Source: Actinomycetes bacterium (lineage in GTDB: Bacteria > Actinomycetota > Aquicultoria > CAJVYJ01). Taken from it: a DNA stretch of 8,316 nt. The notes beneath the pieces were generated by a model. It saw nothing but the letters and a program-made list of their open reading frames with translations. It made no database searches and was not told the origin of the DNA. Of the stretch, positions 1-5,393 are shown piece by piece. The DNA lies in NCBI GenBank assembly GCA_030597945.1, contig JAUVQW010000045.1:1-8316 (forward strand), read 5' to 3'. A program made the position numbers and the translations under genes. The stretch's first letter is position 1, and each line of letters starts with the position of its first letter.

Positions 1-259
1 CCTTGAATAACCTGTTTGTCTTGGGAGAATTAAGCACTACGGGTGAAATTACATCCACCTTTTCATCCATCTTTAATGTCCTCTTTATGAAGGCGGCATC
101 TTTATCGACCGTGCTTCCGTTTTCTTTAAAAGGAAGATTGCCTACAGGCTTTATATAACCTACTTTTTCACCTTTAGCCTTAGCAAATAAGGCTATACTC
201 AAGCAAATACCTGTCTTTCCTGAATATACTTCTGTTGAAACAACGAGTAAGTTATTCAT
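1..259 (-). CDS. Phosphotransacetylase-like P-loop protein (BioD-like N-terminal domain), partial
   Basis: This is the first 86 codons of a gene that runs off the left edge; its 3' part is missing. The translation starts MNNLLVVSTEVYSGKTG and has a P-loop-like S-T-E-V-Y-S-G-K-T at residues 8-16. It continues through K-V-G-Y-I-K-P-V-G (about 32-40), V-D-K-D-A-A-F (about 51-57) and V-I-S-P-V-V-L (about 70-76). From memory this pattern matches the BioD-like nucleotide-binding domain found at the N-terminus of long Pta proteins and in shorter DRTGG-domain proteins (COG0857). The ATG at 259 has a good Shine-Dalgarno GGGGAG at 268-273 with 8 nt spacing, overlapping the stop of the upstream synthetase gene. 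The 5-nt gap implies one transcript and translational coupling. A catalytic phosphotransacetylase domain cannot be seen here, so acetyl-phosphate chemistry is not shown. The family call is fairly safe; the exact function is open. Confidence 0.75.
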   Translation of the reverse strand, partial: MNNLLVVSTEVYSGKTGICLSIALFAKAKGEKVGYIKPVGNLPFKENGSTVDKDAAFIKRTLKMDEKVDVISPVVLNSPKTNRLFK

Positions 260-264
260 TATTA

Positions 265-2430
265 TCACTCCCCAAGAGATATTCTTGCATCAGCGGCCAC
301 AGATCCTTTGCCAGAATCAAACACCATAAGCGGGTTGATATCCATCTCCACTATCTCCGGAAAATCAGTGACCAGTTGAGAAACGCGCTGGATAGTTCCC
401 ACTATAGATTCTATATCAGCCCGACTCTGACCCCTGACTCCATGTAAAAGCAGATTGGACCTTATCTCGTTTACCATCTCTTCTCCTTCATTTTTATTTA
501 CCGGTGTTATTCGAAAGGAGACATCTTTTAATATCTCCACATAAATTCCGCCAAGGCCAAACATTATAAGATGCCCAAATTGAGGATCACGATTTACGCC
601 GATGATCACTTCCCTTGCTCCGGTTATCATCTCACTTACGTTTATCCCCCATATGTGAGCTTCAGGCATATAACGGACTGCATCTTGGATCAGGTTTTCA
701 AATGATTCTTCGAGTTCTTCCCTGTTTTTGATATTTAATCTTATGCCTCCGATATCCGATTTGTGAAGGATATCTGGAGACGCGATCTTTAAAGCAACCG
801 GATATCCAATTTCTTCGGCATAGTCAGAGGCTTCTCTTGCCTCCGCCGCTAACTTGTTCTTAGTTGTTCTGATTCCATATGCATCTAAGACGCCCAGCGC
901 ATGTGTCTCAGAGAGATGAAATCTCCTTTTTGACCGGGATCTATCAAATATCTCTTGGACTTTGTCTCTGTTTACTGCATATTTGGTCGGCTTCCTTTTT
1001 GGTTTGACCTTTTGCTCATGCCACTCTACCATCGCTTTAATCGTATTTATCGCGCGTTCCGGAAAATTGTAATTAGGTATCCTATGGTTTTTTAATATCT
1101 CGATCCCCGGTATGACCGCACTCTTTCCCATAAAACAAGCAAACATAGGCTTATCGACTACCTTTCTTATTTCTGACAATGCTTTTGCCGTCTCCTTTAT
1201 CTCAGTCATCGCTTGGGGCGTGAGAACAACTAAAACCGAGTCAACATTCTTATCTGCAATGATGATCTCTGTTGCCTCCTTATAACGCCCGGATAAAGCA
1301 TCCCCAAGAACGTCGACGGGATTGTAGATGCTGGCCTCGTCCGGCAGTATCTTTTTTAATCCCTCAATCGTTTCGAAGGAAAACTGGGATAACTGAAGAT
1401 CGGCTCTTTCGCAGGCATCTGTTGCCATAACTCCGGGACCTCCCGCGTTGGTCACGATCGCAATCTTTCTTCCCTTTGGAGTCGGCTGATTAGAAAAACC
1501 AAGAGCATAATCAAAAAGCGATTCAACAGTATCCGCTTTCACTATTCCCGCCTGTCGAAACGCGGCACTATAAATATTTTCCGAACCCGCCAATGTACCT
1601 GTATGCGAAGAGACGGCCCTGGCTCCAGCTTCAGTGCTTCCTGCTTTTATGGCTATTATTGGTTTCTTAGTTGAGACCTCTCTTGCGACTTCTAGAAATT
1701 CCCGGCCGTTCTTGATTCCCTCAATATACGAGGTTATGACATCCGTAAGGTTATCTTCTCGCCAGTACTGAAGCAGGTCGGTCTCGCTGACGTCAGCTTT
1801 ATTTCCCAAGCTAACAAATTTAGAAAAACCCTGCCTCTCACCCTTAGCCCAATCCAGAATTGAAGTGCAAAGAGCCCCTGATTGTGACATAAAGGCTATA
1901 TTTCCCTTTTCCGGCACTGCTGCTGCAAACGAAGCATTTAACTCGTTCCTTGTATTGATTATCCCAAGACAGTTAGGTCCGATAAACCTTATCCCGTGTT
2001 TCTCGGCGATCTCCAATGCTTCTTGTTCTAAGTGCGCTCCTTCGATTCCTGTTTCTTTAAAACCCGCAGAAATTATTACAATGCTTCGAACACCTGCAAC
2101 TCCACACTCTTCTAGTATGCTTGGAACAAACTTGCTCGGTATTACTACGACCGCGAGGTCTATCGGGCCGGGTATGGAAGAGATATCGGAATAGCACTTA
2201 TGGGAGTGGATTGAACTTGCTTTTGGATTAACCGGGTATACATAGCCGCTGAATTCCCTAATTAAGTTATCAAATATTACATGGCCGACCTTACCCTCTT
2301 CTCTTGCAGCCCCGATGACCGCGACAGATCTGGGATTAAAAAACTGATCGATTGCAGCAACTTTTTCTAACGGTCGATCTATCTGATATTTTTCTCCTAC
2401 AGGCTTTGGCTCCATTAACCATCCATCCAT
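265..2430 (-). CDS. ADP-forming acyl-CoA/acetyl-CoA synthetase, fused alpha-beta
   Basis: Members of this family interconvert acyl-CoA + ADP + Pi and acid + CoA + ATP, giving substrate-level phosphorylation in the cytoplasm. Counting from the ATG at 2430 (721 residues), a CoA-binding Rossmann domain begins at F-F-N-P-R-S-V-A-V-I-G-A (about 30-41). The ligase-CoA part follows, with G-P-N-C-L-G (151-156), M-S-Q-S-G-A-L (181-187) and S-S-H-T-G-T-L-A-G, whose His276 should be the phosphorylated histidine. A C-terminal ATP-grasp domain spans about 504-714, with V-A-L-K (Lys548), L-H-K-S-D (His556, the likely second phosphoryl-relay histidine) and E-M-D-I-N-P-L (695-701). All key motifs are intact. 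The frame stays open up to an ATG at 2538, but those extra 36 residues look unlike the family and have no ribosome binding site. ATG 2430 and ATG 2415 (GGATGG just upstream) are both plausible starts. Substrate (acetate, branched or aryl acids, succinate) cannot be read from sequence alone. Confidence 0.93.
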   Translation of the reverse strand: MDGWLMEPKPVGEKYQIDRPLEKVAAIDQFFNPRSVAVIGAAREEGKVGHVIFDNLIREFSGYVYPVNPKASSIHSHKCYSDISSIPGPIDLAVVVIPSKFVPSILEECGVAGVRSIVIISAGFKETGIEGAHLEQEALEIAEKHGIRFIGPNCLGIINTRNELNASFAAAVPEKGNIAFMSQSGALCTSILDWAKGERQGFSKFVSLGNKADVSETDLLQYWREDNLTDVITSYIEGIKNGREFLEVAREVSTKKPIIAIKAGSTEAGARAVSSHTGTLAGSENIYSAAFRQAGIVKADTVESLFDYALGFSNQPTPKGRKIAIVTNAGGPGVMATDACERADLQLSQFSFETIEGLKKILPDEASIYNPVDVLGDALSGRYKEATEIIIADKNVDSVLVVLTPQAMTEIKETAKALSEIRKVVDKPMFACFMGKSAVIPGIEILKNHRIPNYNFPERAINTIKAMVEWHEQKVKPKRKPTKYAVNRDKVQEIFDRSRSKRRFHLSETHALGVLDAYGIRTTKNKLAAEAREASDYAEEIGYPVALKIASPDILHKSDIGGIRLNIKNREELEESFENLIQDAVRYMPEAHIWGINVSEMITGAREVIIGVNRDPQFGHLIMFGLGGIYVEILKDVSFRITPVNKNEGEEMVNEIRSNLLLHGVRGQSRADIESIVGTIQRVSQLVTDFPEIVEMDINPLMVFDSGKGSVAADARISLGE

Positions 2431-2491
2431 TTTTTTCTTATAAAAATAAATACCCGATGAAATATTTTGCAAACGGTATAGGAAGATAATG

Positions 2492-2517
2492 TTGGCTATA
2501 TCCAAATGATCAGCCAA
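2492..2517. promoter_or_regulatory. Inverted repeat TTGGCT-N14-AGCCAA, possible operator
   Basis: Perfect 6-bp arms separated by 14 nt lie 62-87 nt upstream of the favoured synthetase start at 2430. Arm centres are about two helical turns (20 bp) apart, which suits a dimeric regulator. It could equally be chance in AT-rich DNA. No regulator family is suggested. Confidence 0.25.
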
Positions 2518-2588
2518 AGTATGAGCGGTGAAGTCCATGTAAGGAATAAGAGGTAATGAAGGACGAGAAATAATTGTTGAAAAAGATA

Positions 2589-2618
2589 AGATTAGAGTCT
2601 GGATGAAAAAGTTGTTAA
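2589..2618 (-). promoter_or_regulatory. Weak sigma70-like promoter candidate for the synthetase module
   Basis: On the minus strand, TTAACA (2613-2618, 5 of 6 matches to the -35 consensus) is followed after 18 nt by TAATCT (2589-2594, 3 of 6 matches to the -10 consensus). It would give a 5' leader of roughly 150 nt before the ATG at 2430, and the inverted repeat at 2492-2517 would lie inside that leader. The weak -10 box keeps confidence low. Confidence 0.25.
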
Positions 2619-2866
2619 TCTTTCTTGAAAGAAAAAGGGGAAGTACTTATCGCAGTATTTTTACCTATTATTTTTTGCTGCAGCTGCCCAGCCACTAATC
2701 CAACTTTTTTTGCAAAAGCAACTGCTAAACTTGACCAGCACCTCGGACAATAGTGTTGCCTTCTCTCCTGCGCTTGTTTTCATCTAGCATTGTCAGAAAG
2801 GATACCTTGTAGGTTTCCATTGGAAAATTCCAAATATAAGGGGTTTAACTTCGAAACAACGCGATC
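2615..2866 (-). pseudogene. Possible gene relic, family not recognised
   Basis: One minus-strand frame is open from 2866 to the TAA at 2615-2617 apart from a single TGA at 2780-2782: 28 codons, the stop, then 54 codons. The second part reads protein-like, with Y-C-P-R-C-W followed by A-V-A-F-A-K-K-V-G-L-V-A-G-Q and a lysine-rich C-terminus. A different frame across the same DNA begins METYKVSFLTMLDENK at 2820 and stops at a TAG near the point where the first frame reads L-A-V-A-F-A-K-K, so a frameshifted remnant of one gene is conceivable. No ribosome binding site supports either start. TGA ends other genes here (recG, the synthetase), so recoding is unlikely. It may simply be noncoding DNA. 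Confidence 0.2.
2814..2833. promoter_or_regulatory. Two overlapping palindromes, possible operator
   Basis: TTGGAA-AA-TTCCAA (2820-2833) is a perfect palindrome with a 2-nt centre. It overlaps TTTCCA-T-TGGAAA (2814-2826), a second one with a 1-nt centre. On the minus strand a TATATT (2833-2838) abuts the pair, with TTGTTT 15 nt further upstream (2854-2859), a short and weak promoter spacing. The density of symmetry suggests protein binding, but nothing shows which protein. Confidence 0.3.
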
Positions 2867-2949
2867 TCAGTCGAATCAATCTACTCATTAGCACATGTTT
2901 TTACTATTTATCAGATTTTTCAATTCGATGTCTATATTTTTAATTTACA

Positions 2950-2994
2950 ACTCAAGAATCGTTTTTTTTTGCTTCAAGCTATCTATTCTTAAGT
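2950..2994 (-). repeat. Inverted repeat at the rpmF 3' end, possible weak hairpin
   Basis: On the minus strand ACTTAAGAAT (2985-2994, containing the rpmF TAA) can pair with ATTCTTGAGT (2950-2959) over 10 bp with one G-U pair. The loop is 25 nt and includes a run of nine A. No T-run follows, so it does not fit a rho-independent terminator. It could protect or process the mRNA 3' end, or be chance. Confidence 0.3.
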
Positions 2995-3168
2995 CTCTAT
3001 TACTTCTCGTCCATCATAACTTCCGCATGATGGGCAGACATGATGTGGTTTTTTTTTCTCGTGACACTGAGGACACTCCACAAGCTCGGGGGCTTTTAAA
3101 GACCCTTTCCACTGAGCGTGCCTGCTTCTGTGTTTTGCTCTGGACGTTTTTCTCTTAGGAACCGCCAT
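2989..3168 (-). CDS. rpmF: 50S ribosomal protein L32
   Basis: This 59-residue protein was found by reading the minus strand directly. It begins MAVPKRKTSRAKHRSRHAQW, the hallmark of bacterial L32, and ends in V-I-E-T. Four cysteines form a zinc ribbon, C32-x2-C35-x9-C45-x2-C48, so this is the zinc-binding (C+) form. L32 belongs to the large ribosomal subunit. The ATG at 3168 lies 5 nt after the DUF177 stop, with a strong Shine-Dalgarno GAGGAGGG at 3178-3185 inside the last codons of DUF177, so the two are almost certainly translated together. The DUF177-rpmF pair is one of the most conserved gene neighbourhoods in bacteria. An oddity is a run of nine A in codons 38-40 (three AAA lysines) between the two cysteine pairs. 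The run is prone to slippage and is worth checking against reads. Confidence 0.96.
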   Translation of the reverse strand: MAVPKRKTSRAKHRSRHAQWKGSLKAPELVECPQCHEKKKPHHVCPSCGSYDGREVIET

Positions 3169-3173
3169 TAAGG

Positions 3174-3701
3174 TTAACCCTCCTCGCTTTTTTTAAAAAT
3201 ATCCTTTAACTTAGACATTCTAATATCAATTGACTCTTCTTTGCAATCATGGGTTTCCTTGTTTAAGTTTTTTCCGCAAGTCGGACAGATTCCGGAACAA
3301 TCACTTTTACACAGAGGCTTAAATGGTATTTCCGTTACTACAAGCTGATAGACGGCTGGCTCAAGATCAATTGTTCTATTTGTAATCGGAAAAACTTCTC
3401 TATCTTCTTTATCATATTTTTCCTTATCAGAAACAAATAATTCTTCTAAGTCACCTATCAATTCTTGGTCGAATTGATCGAGGCATCTACTGCATTCATT
3501 GATGATCATTGTTTGATATTTTCCCTCGGCAAGAATGCCGTGTCCAACATTTTTGAGCACACCTTTAATAATTACAGGGTTTTTGAATTCAACTTCTCTC
3601 TCACCCATCATGATCGAATCGATATCTATTGAGCCGAAAAATTCTTTCTCGTCTCCGGCCTGCTCCAGTATGTCCGATATTTCATATTTTAGATCTGTCA
3701 T
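3174..3701 (-). CDS. DUF177 / YceD family protein
   Basis: This 175-residue protein matches the DUF177 (YceD) family, whose gene nearly always precedes rpmF. Family members have been linked to 23S rRNA accumulation or ribosome assembly, but the biochemical role here is inferred. The sequence shows a first Cys pair, C70-S-R-C73, then the typical C-terminal cluster C131, C135, C139, C142 (P-L-C-K-S-D-C-S-G-I-C-P-T-C-G) followed by N-L-N and C153. This suggests a metal site. Length is normal. An in-frame TAA 12 nt upstream makes ATG 3701 the first possible start, although the Shine-Dalgarno is poor (AGTGG, more than 10 nt away). The 116-nt gap upstream is the largest in the housekeeping run and may hold its own promoter. 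Confidence 0.9.
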   Translation of the reverse strand: MTDLKYEISDILEQAGDEKEFFGSIDIDSIMMGEREVEFKNPVIIKGVLKNVGHGILAEGKYQTMIINECSRCLDQFDQELIGDLEELFVSDKEKYDKEDREVFPITNRTIDLEPAVYQLVVTEIPFKPLCKSDCSGICPTCGKNLNKETHDCKEESIDIRMSKLKDIFKKSEEG

Positions 3702-3729
3702 ATACAGTATTTATCCACTTTTTAGATTT

Positions 3730-3758
3730 ACATTAAAAAATCCTTACGAAAAACGCAA
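3730..3758 (-). promoter_or_regulatory. Weak promoter candidate ahead of DUF177-rpmF
   Basis: TTGCGT (3753-3758) and TAATGT (3730-3735) on the minus strand are separated by exactly 17 nt, about 28 nt upstream of the DUF177 start. Each hexamer matches the consensus at about half its positions. A separate promoter for a ribosomal protein pair at the only wide gap in this run is plausible but unproven. Confidence 0.25.
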
Positions 3759-3817
3759 GAATTTGACTAAGAAGATAATTAGCCCTTCATTGTTTTGATA
3801 TTATTGGAAAATGTTTG

Positions 3818-4282
3818 TTACGATCTGACGGTCTCGTTTGACTTGCCCTGAAGGCGATCCCGGCCTCTTTGAACAGCCGATAAAAGTTTACCCAGATTTA
3901 CCTCAAGGTTTGCCAACATCTCATCAGCGTAATCTTCGGCTCCAAGCCTAATCTCTCGTTCGTGAACAGCCGCTTTATCCATAAGGTCGTCGGCTTGCTC
4001 TTCCGCTTTTTTAACGATCTCAGTTTCAGCCGCAATTGTTTCCGCCCGATGATTAGCTTCCTCAACAAGCTTATTGGCCTCTTTCTCGGCCTCATCAAGC
4101 ATCTCCTGACGTTCTTTCACGATCCAACGAGCTTGCTTTATCTCGTCGGGAAAGCTTGCCCTGATCTCATCGATAATATCGTAGATCTTCAGTTCATTAA
4201 CCATGACCGATGATGTTAGAGGGACTTTCTTCCCCTCAGATACAAGATCCTCCATCTTATCGATCAATGCCATAATATCCAA
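3818..4282 (-). CDS. SepIVA-like / DivIVA-related coiled-coil protein
   Basis: This is a 154-residue, highly charged protein with no signal peptide or membrane segment. An N-terminal segment (about 1-45) has K-V-P-L-T-S-S-V-M-V and I-I-D-E-I-R-x-x-x-P-D-E-I. A long Glu/Ala/Lys-rich coiled coil follows (about 46-125), and the C-terminus contains N-L-E-V-N-L-G-K-L-L-S-A-V-Q-R-G-R-D-R-L. From memory, mycobacterial SepIVA (Rv2927c), a DivIVA-type septation protein encoded directly upstream of DUF177, has the same layout: V-P-M-T near the start, a matching L-I-D-D-I-K-x-x-I-P-G-E-L segment, a coiled coil, and a terminal V-G-R-G-R. This copy is much shorter, about 154 versus about 245 residues, mostly in the coiled coil. 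Homology is inferred. Such proteins are often misnamed ATP synthase subunit b. It follows coaD by 15 nt. The start is TTG at 4282, fixed by its Shine-Dalgarno. Confidence 0.7.
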   Translation of the reverse strand: MDIMALIDKMEDLVSEGKKVPLTSSVMVNELKIYDIIDEIRASFPDEIKQARWIVKERQEMLDEAEKEANKLVEEANHRAETIAAETEIVKKAEEQADDLMDKAAVHEREIRLGAEDYADEMLANLEVNLGKLLSAVQRGRDRLQGKSNETVRS

Positions 4283-4290
4283 TACCGTAC

Positions 4291-4297
4291 ACCTCCT
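4291..4297 (-). promoter_or_regulatory. Strong ribosome binding site selecting a TTG start
   Basis: AGGAGGT on the minus strand directly follows the first bases of the coaD TAA and lies 8 nt before the TTG at 4282. The in-frame ATG at 4273 would be 17 nt away, too far. The spacing therefore supports TTG as the real start of the coiled-coil gene. Confidence 0.8.
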
Positions 4298-4792
4298 TTA
4301 AGCCAGTTGAGACTTACCCGATAACTTATCTCTCAGCATCTTTTCAACTAATTCACTAACGAGTCCGTTTACTGAGCCGCCATACATCGCTATCTCTTTT
4401 ACGGCGCTGGACCTGAGAAACATGCAATCATGACTTGCCATTAAGAAAACGGTCTCGATCTTACTGCTAAGCTTTTTATTAAGATGAGCCATCTGAAATT
4501 CATGTTCAAAATCCGAGACAGCTCTTAGGCCCTTGATTATAACGCTTGCTTGTTGGTCGGTGGCAAAATCAACTAAAAGACCCGTAAATGATTTCGTCTC
4601 TACCTCGTCTAACTTTCCAACTGAGTCGTTGACCATAACCATTCGTTCATCTAGCGAGAAAAGTGTCTTCTTAGTTGGATTTTTCGCGACTCCGATTATT
4701 ACTTTATCATAAATATAAGCGCTTCTTTGAATGATATCAAGATGGCCATTAGTTATCGGGTCGAAACTTCCCGGACAGACTCCGATTCGCAT
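4298..4792 (-). CDS. coaD: Phosphopantetheine adenylyltransferase
   Basis: CoaD transfers AMP from ATP to 4'-phosphopantetheine to make dephospho-CoA, the fourth of the five steps from pantothenate to CoA, in the cytosol. At 164 residues it has family length. Visible motifs are C-P-G-S-F-D-P-I-T-N-G-H (6-17), with the nucleotidyltransferase T-x-G-H at 14-17, and I-K-G-L-R-A-V-S-D-F-E (86-96). The C-terminal ATP-binding segment is F-L-R-S-S-A-V-K-E (125-133). Lys87 replaces the arginine of E. coli (R-G-L-R) and resembles mycobacterial CoaD. Arg127 occupies a position usually Ser in the S-S-S-x-V-K-E motif. The ATG at 4792 has a strong Shine-Dalgarno GGAGGT three bases upstream. It follows rsmD by 30 nt, a common pairing in bacteria. 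Confidence 0.97.
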   Translation of the reverse strand: MRIGVCPGSFDPITNGHLDIIQRSAYIYDKVIIGVAKNPTKKTLFSLDERMVMVNDSVGKLDEVETKSFTGLLVDFATDQQASVIIKGLRAVSDFEHEFQMAHLNKKLSSKIETVFLMASHDCMFLRSSAVKEIAMYGGSVNGLVSELVEKMLRDKLSGKSQLA

Positions 4793-4822
4793 AAACCTCC
4801 AAAGTAATATGGACCGTAAGCA

Positions 4823-5374
4823 TTAGCCAGTTTTTTTTAAAAAATAGATCTTTGTGCTGCCGTACTCTCGTTTATCAATTTCTTTGATTGACGCAACCAG
4901 GCTATCGCTTAGATCGGTGCCCGACTCAAAAACAATAAGTCCCGAAGAGCCAAAGCATTTTGCCAAAAGCGTAAATATATCCCGCAACTTGACCACCTCA
5001 ATATTATAGGGAGGGTCCAAAAAAATCAAATCAAATATAAAACCCCCCTCTACCAGTCGACGGAGCTCATTTACGGCATCCCCCTTTATCACATCAGCCT
5101 TGTTGTCGATATTTAAATCTTCAAGATTTTTTTTAATAACTTCGACTGCCTCTTTGCTATTATCAATAAAAAGAGCTCTTTTTGCCCCTCTGCTTAGCGC
5201 TTCAATACCTAAAGACCCGCTTCCTGCATAGAGATCCATGACGTTTGCGCCGCGAGTTCTTTCTCCCAGTATGTTAAAGACGTTCTCTTTCACTCTATCA
5301 GTTGTCGGTCTAAATTCTTGACCTTTCGGCGCCTTTATAGATCTCGTCTTTAACTCGCCAGAAATAATTCTCAT
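4823..5374 (-). CDS. rsmD: 16S rRNA (guanine-N2)-methyltransferase RsmD
   Basis: RsmD methylates N2 of G966 (E. coli numbering) in 16S rRNA of the assembled small subunit, using S-adenosylmethionine. The 183-residue protein begins M-R-I-I-S-G with the conserved R-P-T-T-D-R-V-K-E-N-V-F-N (22-34). The SAM-binding motif I is D-L-Y-A-G-S-G-S-L-G-I-E-A-L-S-R-G-A (47-64), an acidic I-D at 70-71 caps motif II, and the catalytic D-P-P-Y is at 120-123. All are intact. The start at ATG 5374 follows the recG stop by 19 nt. Its ribosome binding site is modest (GAAAGAAG). The recG-rsmD-coaD order is typical of Gram-positive-type genomes and supports a single operon. Confidence 0.96.
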   Translation of the reverse strand: MRIISGELKTRSIKAPKGQEFRPTTDRVKENVFNILGERTRGANVMDLYAGSGSLGIEALSRGAKRALFIDNSKEAVEVIKKNLEDLNIDNKADVIKGDAVNELRRLVEGGFIFDLIFLDPPYNIEVVKLRDIFTLLAKCFGSSGLIVFESGTDLSDSLVASIKEIDKREYGSTKIYFLKKTG

Positions 5375-5393
5375 AAGCTTCTTCTTTCAGTTG

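Larger units (their letters stand above)
2431..2988. other. Gene-poor gap between rpmF and the synthetase gene
   Basis: About 560 nt hold no convincing intact gene on either strand. I see a degraded-looking minus-strand reading frame (2615-2866), two overlapping palindromes near 2814-2833, an inverted repeat at 2492-2517 and a weak promoter candidate at 2589-2618. I looked for tRNA, tmRNA, SRP RNA and RNase P RNA hallmarks and found none. No GC-rich hairpin followed by a T-run was found on the minus strand, so the end of the rpmF transcript is unresolved. On the plus strand a frame is open for roughly 50 codons at about 2630-2787 but has no start codon. The gap interrupts the common DUF177-rpmF-rnc order and may be a leader region for the synthetase module, a decayed gene, or both. 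Confidence 0.6.

Noticed and set aside
1865..2194. Plus-strand open frame of 109 codons inside the synthetase gene
   Set aside because: It lies opposite the strongly conserved CoA-ligase region, matches no family I know and lacks translation signals.
2650..2730. Possible plus-strand terminator (GCTG/CAGC inverted repeat at about 2677-2692 and a later T-run)
   Set aside because: The stem is only 4 bp, the T-run begins about 12 nt beyond it, and no plus-strand gene lies upstream to terminate.
2870..2885. T-loop-like GTCGAATC suggesting a tRNA
   Set aside because: The flanking bases do not form a 5-bp T stem, and no acceptor or anticodon arm can be folded around it.
2539..2988. Insertion sequence or miniature element filling the gap
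   Set aside because: No matching terminal inverted repeats, flanking target duplication or transposase motifs were found.
2895..3158. Plus-strand open frame of 87 codons opposite rpmF and the adjacent gap
   Set aside because: It is antisense to L32, whose zinc ribbon and N-terminal motif are unmistakable. The plus-strand product is phenylalanine-rich because of the A-tracts opposite, and it has no ribosome binding site.
3898..4098. Minus-strand alternative frame within the coiled-coil gene
   Set aside because: It is an arginine/lysine/leucine-rich shifted reading of the repetitive coiled-coil DNA with no independent ribosome binding site.
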